A stretch of DNA of 64,000 nt from RPQJ01 sp963823535 (GCA_963823535.1 CAWGLZ010000004.1:1-64000), one strand, 5' to 3'; numbered from the stretch's first letter, positions 45,030 through 54,651 are shown. Notes: generated by a model not told the origin, from the sequence alone. A program made the numbers and translations.

Positions 45030-45700
45030 TGGAGTTCCCACGGTTCAGTGGAGACCTCGCCGCTTAGGCTTATGAGTTGCCTGAAACTGGTCGGGACTCA
45101 CTCCGCCTAGGTGGCTGTGGCGACGAGTTCCATGCATCGCTTCCGAACTGCGCGCCCTGGCCGGAATGAATGAACGTGCGCGAGAACAGATCCATGACGA
45201 CAGCCAGATACAGCCAGCCCTGCCAGGTCCGGATGTAGGTAACGTCAGTCACCCAGGCCTTGTTGCGGCGCGTCACCGTGAACTGGCGCTGCAGAACGTT
45301 GGGGATCAAAATCGAAGGCCTGCCCACGGCCCAGCGTCGGGTCCGATAGACGTGCAGCGCACGCAGACCGGCCGGTCGCATCAGTCGAGCGACACGATGC
45401 TTGCTGCAGGTCTCTCCCGCTTCACGCAGATCGAGAAACACCCGCGGCGCTCCGTAGATACCATGGCTGGCCACAAACGAAGCGCGGATCGGCCGCAACA
45501 GCGTGGCGTCCTCCTGTGCTCGCGTCGAGACCGGCTGCTTCAGCCAGTCGTAGTGGCCGCTGGCGGCAAGCTCGAGCACGCGACACATGGTTTCGATGCT
45601 GTACTCACGCCACTGGGCCCTGATGAAATCGTATGTCGCGCGAACGCGACAGGCCACCCTGCGAGTCCGCAAGACAGGTGGCCTGATATGATCGAGTTTC
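45030..45700 (-). mobile_element. IS3-family remnant with internal deletion (copy A)
   Basis: From a terminal sequence TGGAGTTCCCA at 45030, the minus strand carries most of an OrfB (VRATYDFIRAQWREYSIETM, then VASHGIYGAPRVFLDLRE and WVTDVTYIRTWQGWLYLAVV). After the HSGQGAQFGSDAW segment it jumps, out of frame, to codons for RHSHLGGVSP and the end of the protein. About 70 codons, including the last catalytic Glu, are deleted. The same deletion is found in the copy at 59506. The element is inactive on its own. Confidence 0.85.
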
Positions 45701-45839
45701 TTCAACTGAATTGGGCTGAACCGAGAGGGAAGCTCATGCCGAAGCTTCCGACTCGGCCAAGAGTGATTTCGGTTTTCACAACCATGCATGACGCCGGTGC
45801 GTACGGATGGTCCGCTCGACACGAAGACGAGATTGATCG

Positions 45840-47665
45840 ATGAGCTGGATTACGACGATCTGGTCGATGGCTGCGGGCGCGTCCCTGACAGTCGCATGTA
45901 TCTATTTGATCGCCTGGCTTCGAGAACGCGATGCGTGGGCGAACCTTTTTTTCTCCATCAGCGCCATAGCCGCCGCAGTCCTTGCCATGCAGGAATCGGC
46001 GGTCATGCGTGCGCAGACCCCTGCGGATTTTTCAGAGACGCTGCGTTGGATGCACCTTTCGGCAGTGACGCTCGTTATAGCGATAGTCTGGTTCATCTAT
46101 TTTCATCTGAAGACAGGCCGTCTTTGGCTCGCATGGCTCATAACCAGCCTGCGCTTGCTGACCTTGATTGCGAATTTTTTCCTGTACCCGAATGCGACGT
46201 TTCAGGAGATACACGCGCTGAGTGAGGTTTTCTTCCTGGGCGAGACGCTGTCGGCGCCGGTGGGCGAAATGAATCCGTGGCGTTACCTCATCCAGCTGAC
46301 GACGATTCTGTTGCTCATTTATGTTCTGGATGCTGCCTACGGCTCCTGGAAGCTGGGCAGGGTCCGATCGGCTCTGGTCCTGGGCGCGTCCATCCTGATG
46401 GCCACGATCCTCGCAGCAATCTTCTCTGGTCTCATGGTTCGCGGAATCCTGCCCGGCCCATTCATCGCGCTGATCTACCTGATAATCGTGCTCGCCATGG
46501 CTTTCGAGCTGAGCGTGGACCTATTACGCTCAAACCGGCTGGCCCGCGAACTTCAGGAAAGTCAAGTACGTATGCGGCTGGCCGCTCGTGCGGCAGATCT
46601 GAGCTTTTGGGAATGGGACGTCGTACGAGACAAGGTCTGGGTCAGCGAGGTGGGCAAAGAGCGAACCGAGACCTCCGGGTCCGGGCGCACCAACGTCGAG
46701 CATTACCTGGAGATTGTCCATCCTGACGATCGCGAAAGCCTGCGACAGGCGGTGAGTCAGTCCGTGGAATGCAATGAGGAGTTTCAATCCGAATTTCGAA
46801 TAACTGGCGCCGACGGGGTCCAGCGCTGGGTCACCGCACTGGGTCAGGTTGAGCCGAGTGAACAAGGACAAGCATCGCGTCTTCGCGGCGTCTCAATGGA
46901 CATCAGTAAGAGAAAGCAGGTGGAAGTCGAATTACAGAGAAACCGGAACGAGATTACGCTCGCCCAGCGTATCTCCGCGATGGGCCAGCTTTCCTCGGCA
47001 CTGACGCACGAGATCAACCAACCGCTGGGAGCGATTCTCCGCAATGCCGAAGCGGGTGAATTATTTCTCCGACAGGACCCACCCGATCTGGCGGAGCTTC
47101 GGGAGATCCTGGTGGATATCAAGCAGGACGACCAGAGGGCGGCGGCGGTGATCGATCGCATGCGCTCTTTGTTGAAGCACGGGGAGTTGCGATTCGAGTC
47201 GATCGCGCCGCAGCAATTGATCGAGCAGGTGACGGCCATGCTCAACGTCGAAATGCAGGCGCATCATGTGAAGTTACGCACGGTGATTCCACACGGGCTT
47301 CCCAGGTGCGCGGAGATCGCATACATCTGCAACAGGTCCTGCTGAACCTGCTGCTCAACAGTCGGGAAGCGCTGGACGCGACGCCAATTGGCTCGCGACA
47401 AATAGAGATCAGCGCCATAGGGCGGGAAGACGGACTGGTCGAGTTGGCTGTCAGGGACACAGGGACAGGCATCGATACCGATCGGCTGCCGCAACTCTTT
47501 GAGCCGTTCCTCACCACCAAGGCCGAGGGCACCGGTCTCGGGCTCGCGATCTCCAGGACCATCGTCGAAGCGCACGGCGGTCGCATCTACGCAGAGAACA
47601 ACCCGGACGGCGGTGCCTGCATCCGAATAGAGTTGCCTGGCGCGCGCGAGCAAGGAACGAAATGA
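45840..47665 (+). pseudogene. FixL-like sensor histidine kinase, single-base frameshift
   Basis: The N-terminal half (residues 1-225) holds about seven transmembrane helices. It is followed by a PAS/PAC region (VEHYLEIVHPDDRESLR) and a HisKA domain with ALTHEINQPLGAIL. The frame then breaks at 47301-47303. Adding one C to the CCC run restores LPQVRGDRIHLQQVLLNLLL and a full HATPase_c (DTGTGIDTDRLPQLFEPFLT, GTGLGLAISRTI) ending at 47665. As given, translation stops at 47345 and the kinase lacks its ATP-binding domain. It overlaps the FixJ-like regulator by 4 bp (ATGA). Confidence 0.85.
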
Positions 47666-48285
47666 GCGAATCGGAACCGACCGTCTTCCTCGTGGACGAC
47701 GATCCTGCCTTTCTCAAGGCGATCGACCGCCTGCTTCGGAGCAGCGGGTATGTCACCGAATGTTTCAGCTCCGCAAACGAGTTTCTCGCGCAGCGTCGAG
47801 CCGAGCTTACAGGCTGTGCGTTGGTCGACCTCCGGATGCCCGACATGGATGGTATGGCCTTACAGAGGGCGCTGGCCGAGTCCGCCAATCCGCTACCGGT
47901 TGTTTTTCTCACGGGTCAGGGCGACATCCCGGCCAGCGTCGACGCGATGCGTCAGGGCGCCGTGGATTTCCTCGTAAAGACCGCTCCAAAAGAGGCCGTG
48001 ATTGCCGCGATCGAGCGGGCGCTGGCGCACGATTCCCAACAACGCGTGGCCCGGGTCCACCGCCAGCAATTGAAATCACGATTCAAAAGGCTCACGCAGC
48101 GTGAACGCGAAGTGTTGTCCGAACTGACCCTCGGACGATTGAACAAGCAGATCGCTTCGAAACTCGGTATCCACGAGCGCTCGGTGAAACGCCATCGCAC
48201 CAACCTGATGGGCAAGCTCGAGGTCAATTCTGTTGCCGAACTCGTACAATTGGTCATCGAATCGGAATTCAGCGCTACAGAGTGA
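47662..48285 (+). CDS. FixJ/NarL-family response regulator
   Basis: A 207-aa regulator with an N-terminal receiver (VFLVDDDPAF, phospho-acceptor Asp56 in CALVDLRMPDMDG, FLTGQGDIPASV, and Lys in DFLVKTAP) and a C-terminal LuxR-type helix-turn-helix (LTQREREVLSELTLGRLNKQ, IASKLGIHERSVKRHRTNLM). This FixJ-type layout activates promoters on phosphorylation. It is translationally coupled to the frameshifted kinase upstream, its cognate sensor. Targets may include the nearby hydrolase and transport genes, but no operator can be identified from this window alone. Confidence 0.93.
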   Translation: MSESEPTVFLVDDDPAFLKAIDRLLRSSGYVTECFSSANEFLAQRRAELTGCALVDLRMPDMDGMALQRALAESANPLPVVFLTGQGDIPASVDAMRQGAVDFLVKTAPKEAVIAAIERALAHDSQQRVARVHRQQLKSRFKRLTQREREVLSELTLGRLNKQIASKLGIHERSVKRHRTNLMGKLEVNSVAELVQLVIESEFSATE

Positions 48286-48488
48286 CAGGGATGATGCACC
48301 GGGTTCTTCGATTGCGTTACACATCGTAACTTGCGCCATCGGTCGCTCGGCTAGCGCGCAAGGACCGGGAGGCCCTGGCCGGCTATCGCACTCGGTCTAT
48401 CGCCGAGGCCTGTTGGCGACAGGTCAACGAATCGGGCTGACCATTCGCTGCTGAGGGCGAGCGATCACGCCAGTTCCAGACGCGCAGG

Positions 48489-49193
48489 CTAACTCACGCC
48501 GGCCATACTCAATCCCGCCAATACCATTTGAACGCCAAGCGCGGCCTGCAGGACGGCCAATACCGACGAGACGACAGCCAGGGTCGGATTGAGGTACATC
48601 GAGCGCGTGATCCGATGTGCCACCAGCATCACCATCGCGTTCAACAACATGATTCCGACCAGCATGGCGACAATCGGCGTCAAGGGGACCGAATCCGGCC
48701 GGGTCGTCAGCACAAGGATGACTATCGCAATACCGTAGGGAGACACGACATAGGGAAATGCCATCCGGAATGCGACTCGAGCAATCGACGCCTGCGTGGA
48801 ACTCGACGGAGTGTCATCTTTCGCGTGACCGTACTGGCCGCGAATGGTGTTCAGCGCGACCAGAAACAGGACGATCCCGGCGGTGATCAGAAGCGCGCCG
48901 GAGGAGATCCCCCACTTGCGCAGAAGCAGAATCCCGATCGTCGCGGCAACGAGGATCGAAGCCAGGGCGATTCCAGTGGTCACGAAGGCCACGCGGCGAC
49001 GAGCGGTGTCAACCAGCCCGGCTGTCTCACGGGCAAAGGGGCCGATGACGGAGGCCGGCCCAAGCGTCAGAAAGAAGAAGGTGAAGACCTCTCCCAGCCC
49101 GAGCGATAGTGTGGCAGCAGCCTCATCGGCAGCGAACAGGCTGGCGGACCGCGATAGCAGCAAGAAACCTGTGGCCCACTGTAAGCGACTCAT
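48489..49193 (-). CDS. MarC family integral membrane protein
   Basis: A 234-aa protein with six transmembrane helices, of the MarC/NAAT type (FTFFFLTLGPASVIGPFARE, ISSGALLITAGIVLFLVALN, FPYVVSPYGIAIVILVLTTR). MarC proteins are inner-membrane proteins of uncertain function, some transporting neutral amino acids. The start MSRLQWATGFLLLSRSAS at 49193 is three bases from the 238-bp repeat, whose minus strand stays open; that extension is not MarC-like. The 200-bp gap between it and the FixJ gene holds nothing I recognise. Confidence 0.88.
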   Translation of the reverse strand: MSRLQWATGFLLLSRSASLFAADEAAATLSLGLGEVFTFFFLTLGPASVIGPFARETAGLVDTARRRVAFVTTGIALASILVAATIGILLLRKWGISSGALLITAGIVLFLVALNTIRGQYGHAKDDTPSSSTQASIARVAFRMAFPYVVSPYGIAIVILVLTTRPDSVPLTPIVAMLVGIMLLNAMVMLVAHRITRSMYLNPTLAVVSSVLAVLQAALGVQMVLAGLSMAGVS

Positions 49194-49195
49194 AT

Positions 49196-49433
49196 GATTT
49201 CGCACCCCCGAGCCTGTCCAAGGTAATCGACTGGCAGCCGGAGTGGCAAGTTTGTTCCTGCGGTGCATGCCGGCACCGGATCCCCGACCACTCGACCGTC
49301 CCGAAAGGGACTCTGGTTCGCCGCCCGAGAATGTCCTACCGTCCTGTCCGCTAATGGTGAGCAAAGCAGCGGTCGCCCCTTTGAGCACAGGGCTGGGTGA
49401 CGATGACAGTCTGCGCCGGTCCGTAGCGAGATT
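49196..49433. repeat. 238-bp direct repeat, copy 2
   Basis: Nearly identical to 33704-33941 (about five substitutions, no indels). The left edge lies next to the MarC start codon, the right edge where the receiver reading frame breaks. It includes codons for MVSKAAVAPLSTGLGDDDSL. Identity is much higher than to the third version at about 40750-40950, so copies 1 and 2 share a recent origin. Confidence 0.9.
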
Positions 49434-49437
49434 TTGA
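49354..49437 (+). pseudogene. Truncated response-regulator receiver (copy 2)
   Basis: A 27-aa frame, MVSKAAVAPLSTGLGDDDSL then RRSVARF and a stop, equal to the start of the intact receiver at 40816. It breaks off at the end of the 238-bp repeat. It lies 67 bp before a degenerate IS3/IS407-type element, which may have caused the truncation. Confidence 0.75.
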
Positions 49438-49503
49438 CCTGCTGGGCGATTCTCGGACCGTTTGATTTCTGGGAAGAGGGCTCCCGGGCACCGCGAGGGA
49501 GTC

Positions 49504-50195
49504 ATGAAGAAGGCGAGGTTCACTCTGGTAGCGGACCGCGATCTCGAGCTCGACGTGATGCGGGAGATCAGTCGAGAAAATGGTAAGCGCGCAGATTCGG
49601 CGACAACAGGTGGAGTACGCGCAGGAGCGCGGGCTGTCGTCGCGACGAGCGTGCGCGCTGCTGTCGGTTGCGAGGTCCACGATGGGACACGAGTCGCGTC
49701 TGGCGGCCAAGGACGCGCCCGTCGTCGCCGCCATGCGGGCACTGTCGGGCCCAGTACCTTCGTTTTGGCTATCGGCGCATCCATGTGTTTCTGGAGCGCG
49801 AGGGACACGTCATGAGTCCCGATCGAGCCCACCGGCTGTGGCGCCAGAACGGGTTGCAGGTGCCGCATCACCGACCACGGCGGCGGATCTCGACGGGTCG
49901 CCCGCGACCGTTGCTGCCCGAGCGTGTCAACGATGTCTGGACGTACGACTTCGTGTTCGACGCCTGCGCCAACGGCCAGCAGCTGAAGTGCCTGACGGTG
50001 GTCGATGAGTACAGTCGGGACTGCCTGGCGATCGACGTTTCCGGCAGCGTCCGCTCAGGTCGTGTGATCGAGGTGCTGGCCAGGCTCATCAGCGTCCGCG
50101 GCGCGCCGCAGTATCTGCGCCCGGACCGCGGCCCGGAGTTCGTCGCAACGGCCTTGCTGCGCTGGCTGACGAAGGTGAACATCGAGACGGCATTT
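49504..50195 (+). mobile_element. Degenerate IS3-family element (IS407-type)
   Basis: An OrfA start (MKKARFT) is fused to an OrfA end (LVADRDLELDVMREISRENG), showing an internal deletion. The OrfB that follows reads QQVEYAQERGLSSRRACALL, then after a frameshift near 49750 FGYRRIHVFLEREGHVMSPD and VNDVWTYDFVFDACANGQQL, VVDEYSRDCLAIDVSG, YLRPDRGPEFVA. It is then cut at about 50195. The first two catalytic Asp residues of the DDE core are present; the Glu region is missing. Not functional. Confidence 0.85.
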
Positions 50196-50200
50196 GTCGT

Positions 50201-50356
50201 GTGGTCAGATCCGGCGCGGTTGCCGCGTTTCTGCTGTCGGTGGCTTCGATAGTCCAGGCACAGGATTCTCAAGGCCCCGTCCCGGATACGGACGAGCGCT
50301 TGAAAGAGCTCAACGTGGATGGGCGTAAGCCGTTGACACGGGTCAGGGCGCACTGA
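50201..50356 (+). pseudogene. Fragment with signal-peptide-like start
   Basis: A frame from GTG 50201 reads VVRSGAVAAFLLSVASIVQA followed by QDSQGPVPDTDERLKELNVD and a stop at 50354-50356. The first part looks like an export signal with an AQA cleavage site; the rest is polar and has no recognisable fold. It begins at the edge of the IS3 remnant and ends 14 bp before the serine hydrolase. It is probably the end-trimmed start of a lost periplasmic protein, or a very small secreted peptide. Confidence 0.35.
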
Positions 50357-50370
50357 AATATACAAAACGG

Positions 50371-51705
50371 ATGACTAATTACGAGGCGAGAACAGAAATG
50401 AACACTAAACACGACAAAGATTACGACGCTCCGATCCGAGTTGGCGCATCGGGTTTCGAGCCGCTTGAAGTCGACAGCCCGATGGCGAGGTGGAAAAAGC
50501 CCCAGTCCCCGGAATTCATCGCAAAGGCGACCAAGAACTACAGTTTTCCCAACTGGCAGTCGGGCAACGAAGATTCCATCTACTACAACCTCAATCTCCC
50601 CGAGTTCTTCCACTGCTCCTACGTCGCTCCGCCGCAGGAGTTTTCCAAGCTTGAGCGGGCGATCGATCCGTCTCTTCTGGATCTGACCTATACGGCTGCT
50701 GACGGCACACCGACGCCGCCGCTGAAGGAATATCTGGTCGGCAAGCGCCAGGTTCAGGCGATGATGATGGCCCACAAGGGCAAAGTCGTCTTCGAGGTCT
50801 ATCCGGGCATGAATCCCACCGATATCCACATCTGGATGTCGGCATCCAAACCGACGGTTGGCCTGCTTGTCGCGATGCTTGCTGATGAGGGCAAGATCGA
50901 TCTGGACAAGCCGGTCCCGACCTACGTGCCCGAGATCAGAGGGTCGGCCTGGGAGCAGGCGACGGTCAGGAACGTGATGAACATGTCCTCCGGCCTCAAT
51001 ATTGAGGAAACCATCGAGAACCTACTGAACCCTAAATCGTGGATCGCAAACTGGTTCACGGCCGGTTTCGAGCCGAACAAGGGCGATTTCCGCGAGATGT
51101 CCAAGAATGCCAAGCCATTGCCGGGTGAATCCGCAGGCGAACGTTTCCGCTATTCCGGCGCGAATACCCAGACGCTGGTGCTGGCGACGCAATATGTGTC
51201 CGGAATGCGGTGGCAGGACTTTTGGAACGAGCGGGTCTGGTCGAAGATCGGGGCGAAGAACCCGTTCATTTGCGGGCTCGCGCCGGACGGAACTCCTCTG
51301 GCCGCCGGTTTGCACAACACGACGCCCGAGGACCTGTTGCGCTACACGTTGATTTACACGCCCAGTTGGAATGTCGTGTCGGATGAGCAGATCATCTCGG
51401 ACAGGCTGCTGAAAAGCATCCAGACCATGGGCAATCCCGAGGCCTACAAGGGCTCGACCGAAGAGCAATACGGCACCGACTGGTTCGGCGAAGTCCCTGC
51501 CTACAATTCAGCCCAGTGGGACCATGTCTTCAGCGATGGCGCCATGTTCAAGCACGGCAACATGGGACAGGGTATCTATGTCGACCCGGCCCGTGATTTC
51601 TGTGGCATGTACTTCGGTCTCGCGCCCAACCCTGACGAAATCTCGGGGATCGATCACTCGCCGGGTTATCTGCGCAATGCCGCGAAGTATTTTGCCGGCC
51701 AATAG
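50371..51705 (+). CDS. Serine hydrolase, beta-lactamase/PBP class C fold (MlrB-like?)
   Basis: A 444-aa enzyme of the PF00144 type. The nucleophile motif S-x-x-K is Ser157-Ala-Ser-Lys160 in IWMSASKPTVGLLVAML; a Tyr motif appears in RFRYSGANTQ (about 265), and the third box is FKHGNMGQG near the end. The family includes esterases, D-aminopeptidases, class C beta-lactamases and MlrB, which hydrolyses linearised microcystin. No signal peptide is visible (MTNYEARTEMNTKH), so it is likely cytoplasmic. It begins the series running to ThrE at 57472, with one short gap before the beta-lactamase-like gene. Confidence 0.87.
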   Translation: MTNYEARTEMNTKHDKDYDAPIRVGASGFEPLEVDSPMARWKKPQSPEFIAKATKNYSFPNWQSGNEDSIYYNLNLPEFFHCSYVAPPQEFSKLERAIDPSLLDLTYTAADGTPTPPLKEYLVGKRQVQAMMMAHKGKVVFEVYPGMNPTDIHIWMSASKPTVGLLVAMLADEGKIDLDKPVPTYVPEIRGSAWEQATVRNVMNMSSGLNIEETIENLLNPKSWIANWFTAGFEPNKGDFREMSKNAKPLPGESAGERFRYSGANTQTLVLATQYVSGMRWQDFWNERVWSKIGAKNPFICGLAPDGTPLAAGLHNTTPEDLLRYTLIYTPSWNVVSDEQIISDRLLKSIQTMGNPEAYKGSTEEQYGTDWFGEVPAYNSAQWDHVFSDGAMFKHGNMGQGIYVDPARDFCGMYFGLAPNPDEISGIDHSPGYLRNAAKYFAGQ

Positions 51706-51855
51706 GGAGGGTACCCACATCATCCAAAGTCGGCGCGAACGGTGACGTGGGCGAGAAGGCCGCATGACCCTGAAATCCGCAGCGCCGCTCGTCACGCACT
51801 TTCAACATCGAATGGGACATTTCCAAACCTCATCTCACCGAAGGAGCAACCAAAA

Positions 51856-52851
51856 ATGAAATATCGTCATGTTATCGCAGCCCTCGCGGTTTCCGCGGCG
51901 GCTACCTTCAGCCCGGCATACGGCCAGACAACAGAAGGACAGTCCGTTGGAGCGGCGATCGGACAGATCGCGTCGGGGCTTGCCGGGCGCATAGGCTTCG
52001 CGGCGCAGGAAATCGGCGGCGACGAGGTCATCTCGTTCAACGGTGATCAGACCTTCGCCATGGCCAGCACCTACAAGGTGGCGGTCGCCGCGAAAGTGAT
52101 GCATCTCGTGGACAAGGGGGAACTCAGTCTCGACCAAATGGTCGACATCCCGCCCGACATGTATGTCGCCGGCACAGTTGCGATTGCCGAGAGATTCCCC
52201 TACCCCGGGGTCCAGTTCTCGTTAGCGAACTTGATATATCCAATGATCACAGAGAGTGACAACACGGCGACCGACGTCCTTATGGGGCTGGCAGGTGGAC
52301 CAGCGGCGGTGACCGAGAACCTGCGCAGGCTCGGGATCACCGATTTCAGGGTCGATCGGCCTGTCCGCGGGATTCTCATGGATTTCTACGGCGTGCCATC
52401 GGTCACCCCAGAAGCTGTCGCTGAGGCCATCAGCAACAACCCGGCACTGGTGGCGGCCCAGGTTGGTCCCAATCCGAACTTCGAGGCGGATCCCCGCGAC
52501 CACACAACGCCCAATGCGTATCTGAAACTCCTGCTTGCCATCGACGGTGGCAGGGCGATGAGTCCGAAGAGCCGCGAGTTCCTGCTGGGCGTCATGTCGC
52601 GCACGCGCACCGGCGCTGGCCGACTCCAGGGGCTGTTGCCGAAGGGAACGCCCGTAGCGCACAAGACCGGAACCTTAGGCGGAGTAGCCAACGACGCTGG
52701 CTATATCACGCTCCCCGACGGTCGGCGGTTTGCCATCGCCGTGTTCACGAACAGCAGCAAGACCTCCGAGTCGGACAGGGAACGGGCAATTGCCGAGATC
52801 GCCCGCGCGCTGTTCGACCACTTCTACCTGGCTCCGGTGGCGAAGCAATAG
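51856..52851 (+). CDS. Class A beta-lactamase-like serine hydrolase
   Basis: A 331-aa secreted protein with a signal peptide (residues 1-23, PAYGQ). Class A boxes are present: Ser71-Thr-Tyr-Lys74, Ser134-Asp-Asn136, and Lys270-Thr-Gly272. Between the last two, where enzymes have the W-E-P-E-L-N omega loop, this protein has RVDRPVRGILMDFYG, then about 30 extra residues, then FEADPRDHTTP. A clear ExxLN is absent, so normal deacylation of penicillins may be impaired. AAGGAG at 51841-51846 fixes the ATG. It lies between the serine hydrolase and an amidohydrolase, in a periplasmic hydrolase series. Confidence 0.87.
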   Translation: MKYRHVIAALAVSAAATFSPAYGQTTEGQSVGAAIGQIASGLAGRIGFAAQEIGGDEVISFNGDQTFAMASTYKVAVAAKVMHLVDKGELSLDQMVDIPPDMYVAGTVAIAERFPYPGVQFSLANLIYPMITESDNTATDVLMGLAGGPAAVTENLRRLGITDFRVDRPVRGILMDFYGVPSVTPEAVAEAISNNPALVAAQVGPNPNFEADPRDHTTPNAYLKLLLAIDGGRAMSPKSREFLLGVMSRTRTGAGRLQGLLPKGTPVAHKTGTLGGVANDAGYITLPDGRRFAIAVFTNSSKTSESDRERAIAEIARALFDHFYLAPVAKQ

Positions 52852-53022
52852 GTGGGTAAACCGCTCGGGGGCGCACCCTCTACCGGTGCGCCCCCAGCAA
52901 CAGAAACCTATGGACCAATCGATGACACGCAAGACGGACGAGTCCCGTGGCGGGGCGATCCTGCGCGGCGACGATTGCACTCTTCAAGAAATGCCCTCTG
53001 CAACGCCAGTAGGAGAAGCCGA

Positions 53023-54366
53023 ATGGAAAAACTAAACTCAAAGAGCTTGATTGCGGCGCTTGCCGTCGCTGTGAGTGTCGCCCTGCCGGCGGTTGCTCAG
53101 GACGCCTATGGGCCGATCCTGTTCACGAACGTCAACGTCTTCGACGGCGTGAACGAAGCCCTGATCAAGAAAGCCAATGTCGTGGTGACGGGCAACAAGA
53201 TCACCGCGGTGTCAACTGAACCGTTGGCCGTCGCGGGGGGCACGGTCATCGACGGCGGCGGGCGTACGCTGATGCCTGGCCTGACAGACTGCCATTGGCA
53301 CAGCATGGCGGCCAATTTTAGTGGCAACGCATTCGCGCTTGGTGAGGGCAAGCTGAACCTTGTGGCGGCCGATGGGGCGGAAAAGACGCTTCTGCGGGGC
53401 TTCACCACGATCAGGGACATGGGCGGCAATGTCTTCGATCTAAAGTCGGCGATCGACGAGGGTATGTACGTTGGTCCCCGGATGTACGCTGCGGGGTCGA
53501 TGATCTCCCAAACGTCGGGCCATGCAGATTTCCGTCAAACGATTGAGATACCTCAGAGCTATTCAAGGGATCTTACCCCGCAGGAAAGGATGGGTTCGGT
53601 CGCCATCGCAGACGGCAAGGCGCAAGTCCTGCAGCGCGTGCGCGAGAACCTGATGCGGGGGGCGGCCTTCATCAAGCTGATGGGTGGCGGCGGGGTCGCC
53701 TCGCCCTCGGATCCGCTGGACGTCTCGCAATACACCGTCGAGGAAATCGCGGCGGCGGTCGAAGTGGCGCAGAACTGGGGCACCTACGTGACGGTTCACT
53801 CCTACTCCGCGAAGGCGATCCAGAACGCGATCCGCGGCGGTGTCCGGAATGTCGAGCATGGCCAGATGATTGACGAGGAGACCGCCAAACTGATGAAGGA
53901 GACGAATACTTCGGTCTGCCTGCAGCCCTTCTATAACGACGAGGATGCGATCCCGTTACCTGCCGGCTCGTTTCAGGAAAAAAAGTACCAATTGCTGATC
54001 TCTGGAACTGATACAGCCTTCGCGTTAGCGAAGAAATACGACCTGCTGTTCGGGTTCGGCACTGACAGTCAGGGCAATCCCGCGCTCGCCGCGCGTCAGG
54101 GGGCGCAGTTGGCGAAGCTCGCCCGTTATTACGAGCCCTGGGAAGTGCTGAAGATTGCGACCAGCCAGAACTACGAGATCTTCAAGCGTTCCGGGCCGCG
54201 CGATCCCTATCCTGGTGACAACGGTGTGGTTCGGGAGGGTGCCTATGCCGACCTGATTCTGGTCGACGGCAATCCGCTCGAGAACATCGACTTGATCGCC
54301 GACCCGGAAAAGAACTTCGTCATCATCATGAAAGACGGCGTCATCTACAAGAACACCATCAAGTGA
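53023..54366 (+). CDS. Amidohydrolase (imidazolonepropionase/prolidase-like), secreted
   Basis: A 447-aa metal-dependent amidohydrolase with a signal peptide (residues 1-26, LPAVAQ). Ligands in order are His91 and His93 in LTDCHWHSMA, a carbamylated-Lys candidate in FIKLMGGGGVASP near 219, His in TVHSYSAKA near 262, His in NVEHGQMID near 282, and Asp in FGTDSQGNP near 347. The pattern fits the Xaa-Pro dipeptidase/imidazolone branch, which acts on short peptides or cyclic amides. AGGAGAAG precedes the ATG. It lies 170 bp after the class A enzyme and continues the same series. Confidence 0.9.
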   Translation: MEKLNSKSLIAALAVAVSVALPAVAQDAYGPILFTNVNVFDGVNEALIKKANVVVTGNKITAVSTEPLAVAGGTVIDGGGRTLMPGLTDCHWHSMAANFSGNAFALGEGKLNLVAADGAEKTLLRGFTTIRDMGGNVFDLKSAIDEGMYVGPRMYAAGSMISQTSGHADFRQTIEIPQSYSRDLTPQERMGSVAIADGKAQVLQRVRENLMRGAAFIKLMGGGGVASPSDPLDVSQYTVEEIAAAVEVAQNWGTYVTVHSYSAKAIQNAIRGGVRNVEHGQMIDEETAKLMKETNTSVCLQPFYNDEDAIPLPAGSFQEKKYQLLISGTDTAFALAKKYDLLFGFGTDSQGNPALAARQGAQLAKLARYYEPWEVLKIATSQNYEIFKRSGPRDPYPGDNGVVREGAYADLILVDGNPLENIDLIADPEKNFVIIMKDGVIYKNTIK

Positions 54367-54378
54367 CCTAATAACAAT

Positions 54379-54528
54379 TTGGCCAACACAGCCGAAGGGT
54401 GGTTTATCGTCACGGAAGGACCGAACAAAGGAGAGCTCGGTGAATTACTCGAAGATCTGTCTGGTGAACGGAACTACCTGCGATTCAGTCACCGGATCTT
54501 CATTCGCTCCACTGAGGAAAGCGATTGA
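54379..54528 (+). CDS. Small hypothetical frame (49 aa)
   Basis: A TTG-started frame reads LANTAEGWFIVTEGPNKGEL then GELLEDLSGERNYLRFSHRI. It looks like a natural protein end (VTEGPNKGEL is similar to KOW-type turns), but it lacks a good start and ribosome site. It is possibly the tail of a deleted gene. The family is unknown to me. Confidence 0.25.
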   Translation: MANTAEGWFIVTEGPNKGELGELLEDLSGERNYLRFSHRIFIRSTEESD

Positions 54529-54651
54529 CAACGAGTAATCAGTTCGCTGCGCTACGCCTCCTTTATCAGGTAATAGCACTAGTTGTTATTAGTGCAGTTA
54601 ATCATTCAAATTAGATAAATCCAATTACTAATATTGGAGAAATGAACTGCA
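54529..54651 (+). promoter_or_regulatory. AT-rich promoter/operator region of the M81 gene
   Basis: A 120-bp stretch much richer in A+T than its surroundings. It contains the inverted repeat GCACTA (54576-54581) / TAGTGC (54590-54595), a TAGATA box at 54612-54617 that could be a -10 element, and a second dyad CCAAT (54621-54625) / ATTGG (54633-54637) just before the start codon. This is what a repressor-controlled promoter would look like. The regulator is not known. Confidence 0.45.

Noticed and set aside
47295..47345. Programmed ribosomal frameshift in the FixL-like kinase
   Set aside because: The site CTTCCCAGG is not a slippery heptamer of the usual type and no downstream pseudoknot or stem is evident; a lost C in a homopolymer explains it better.
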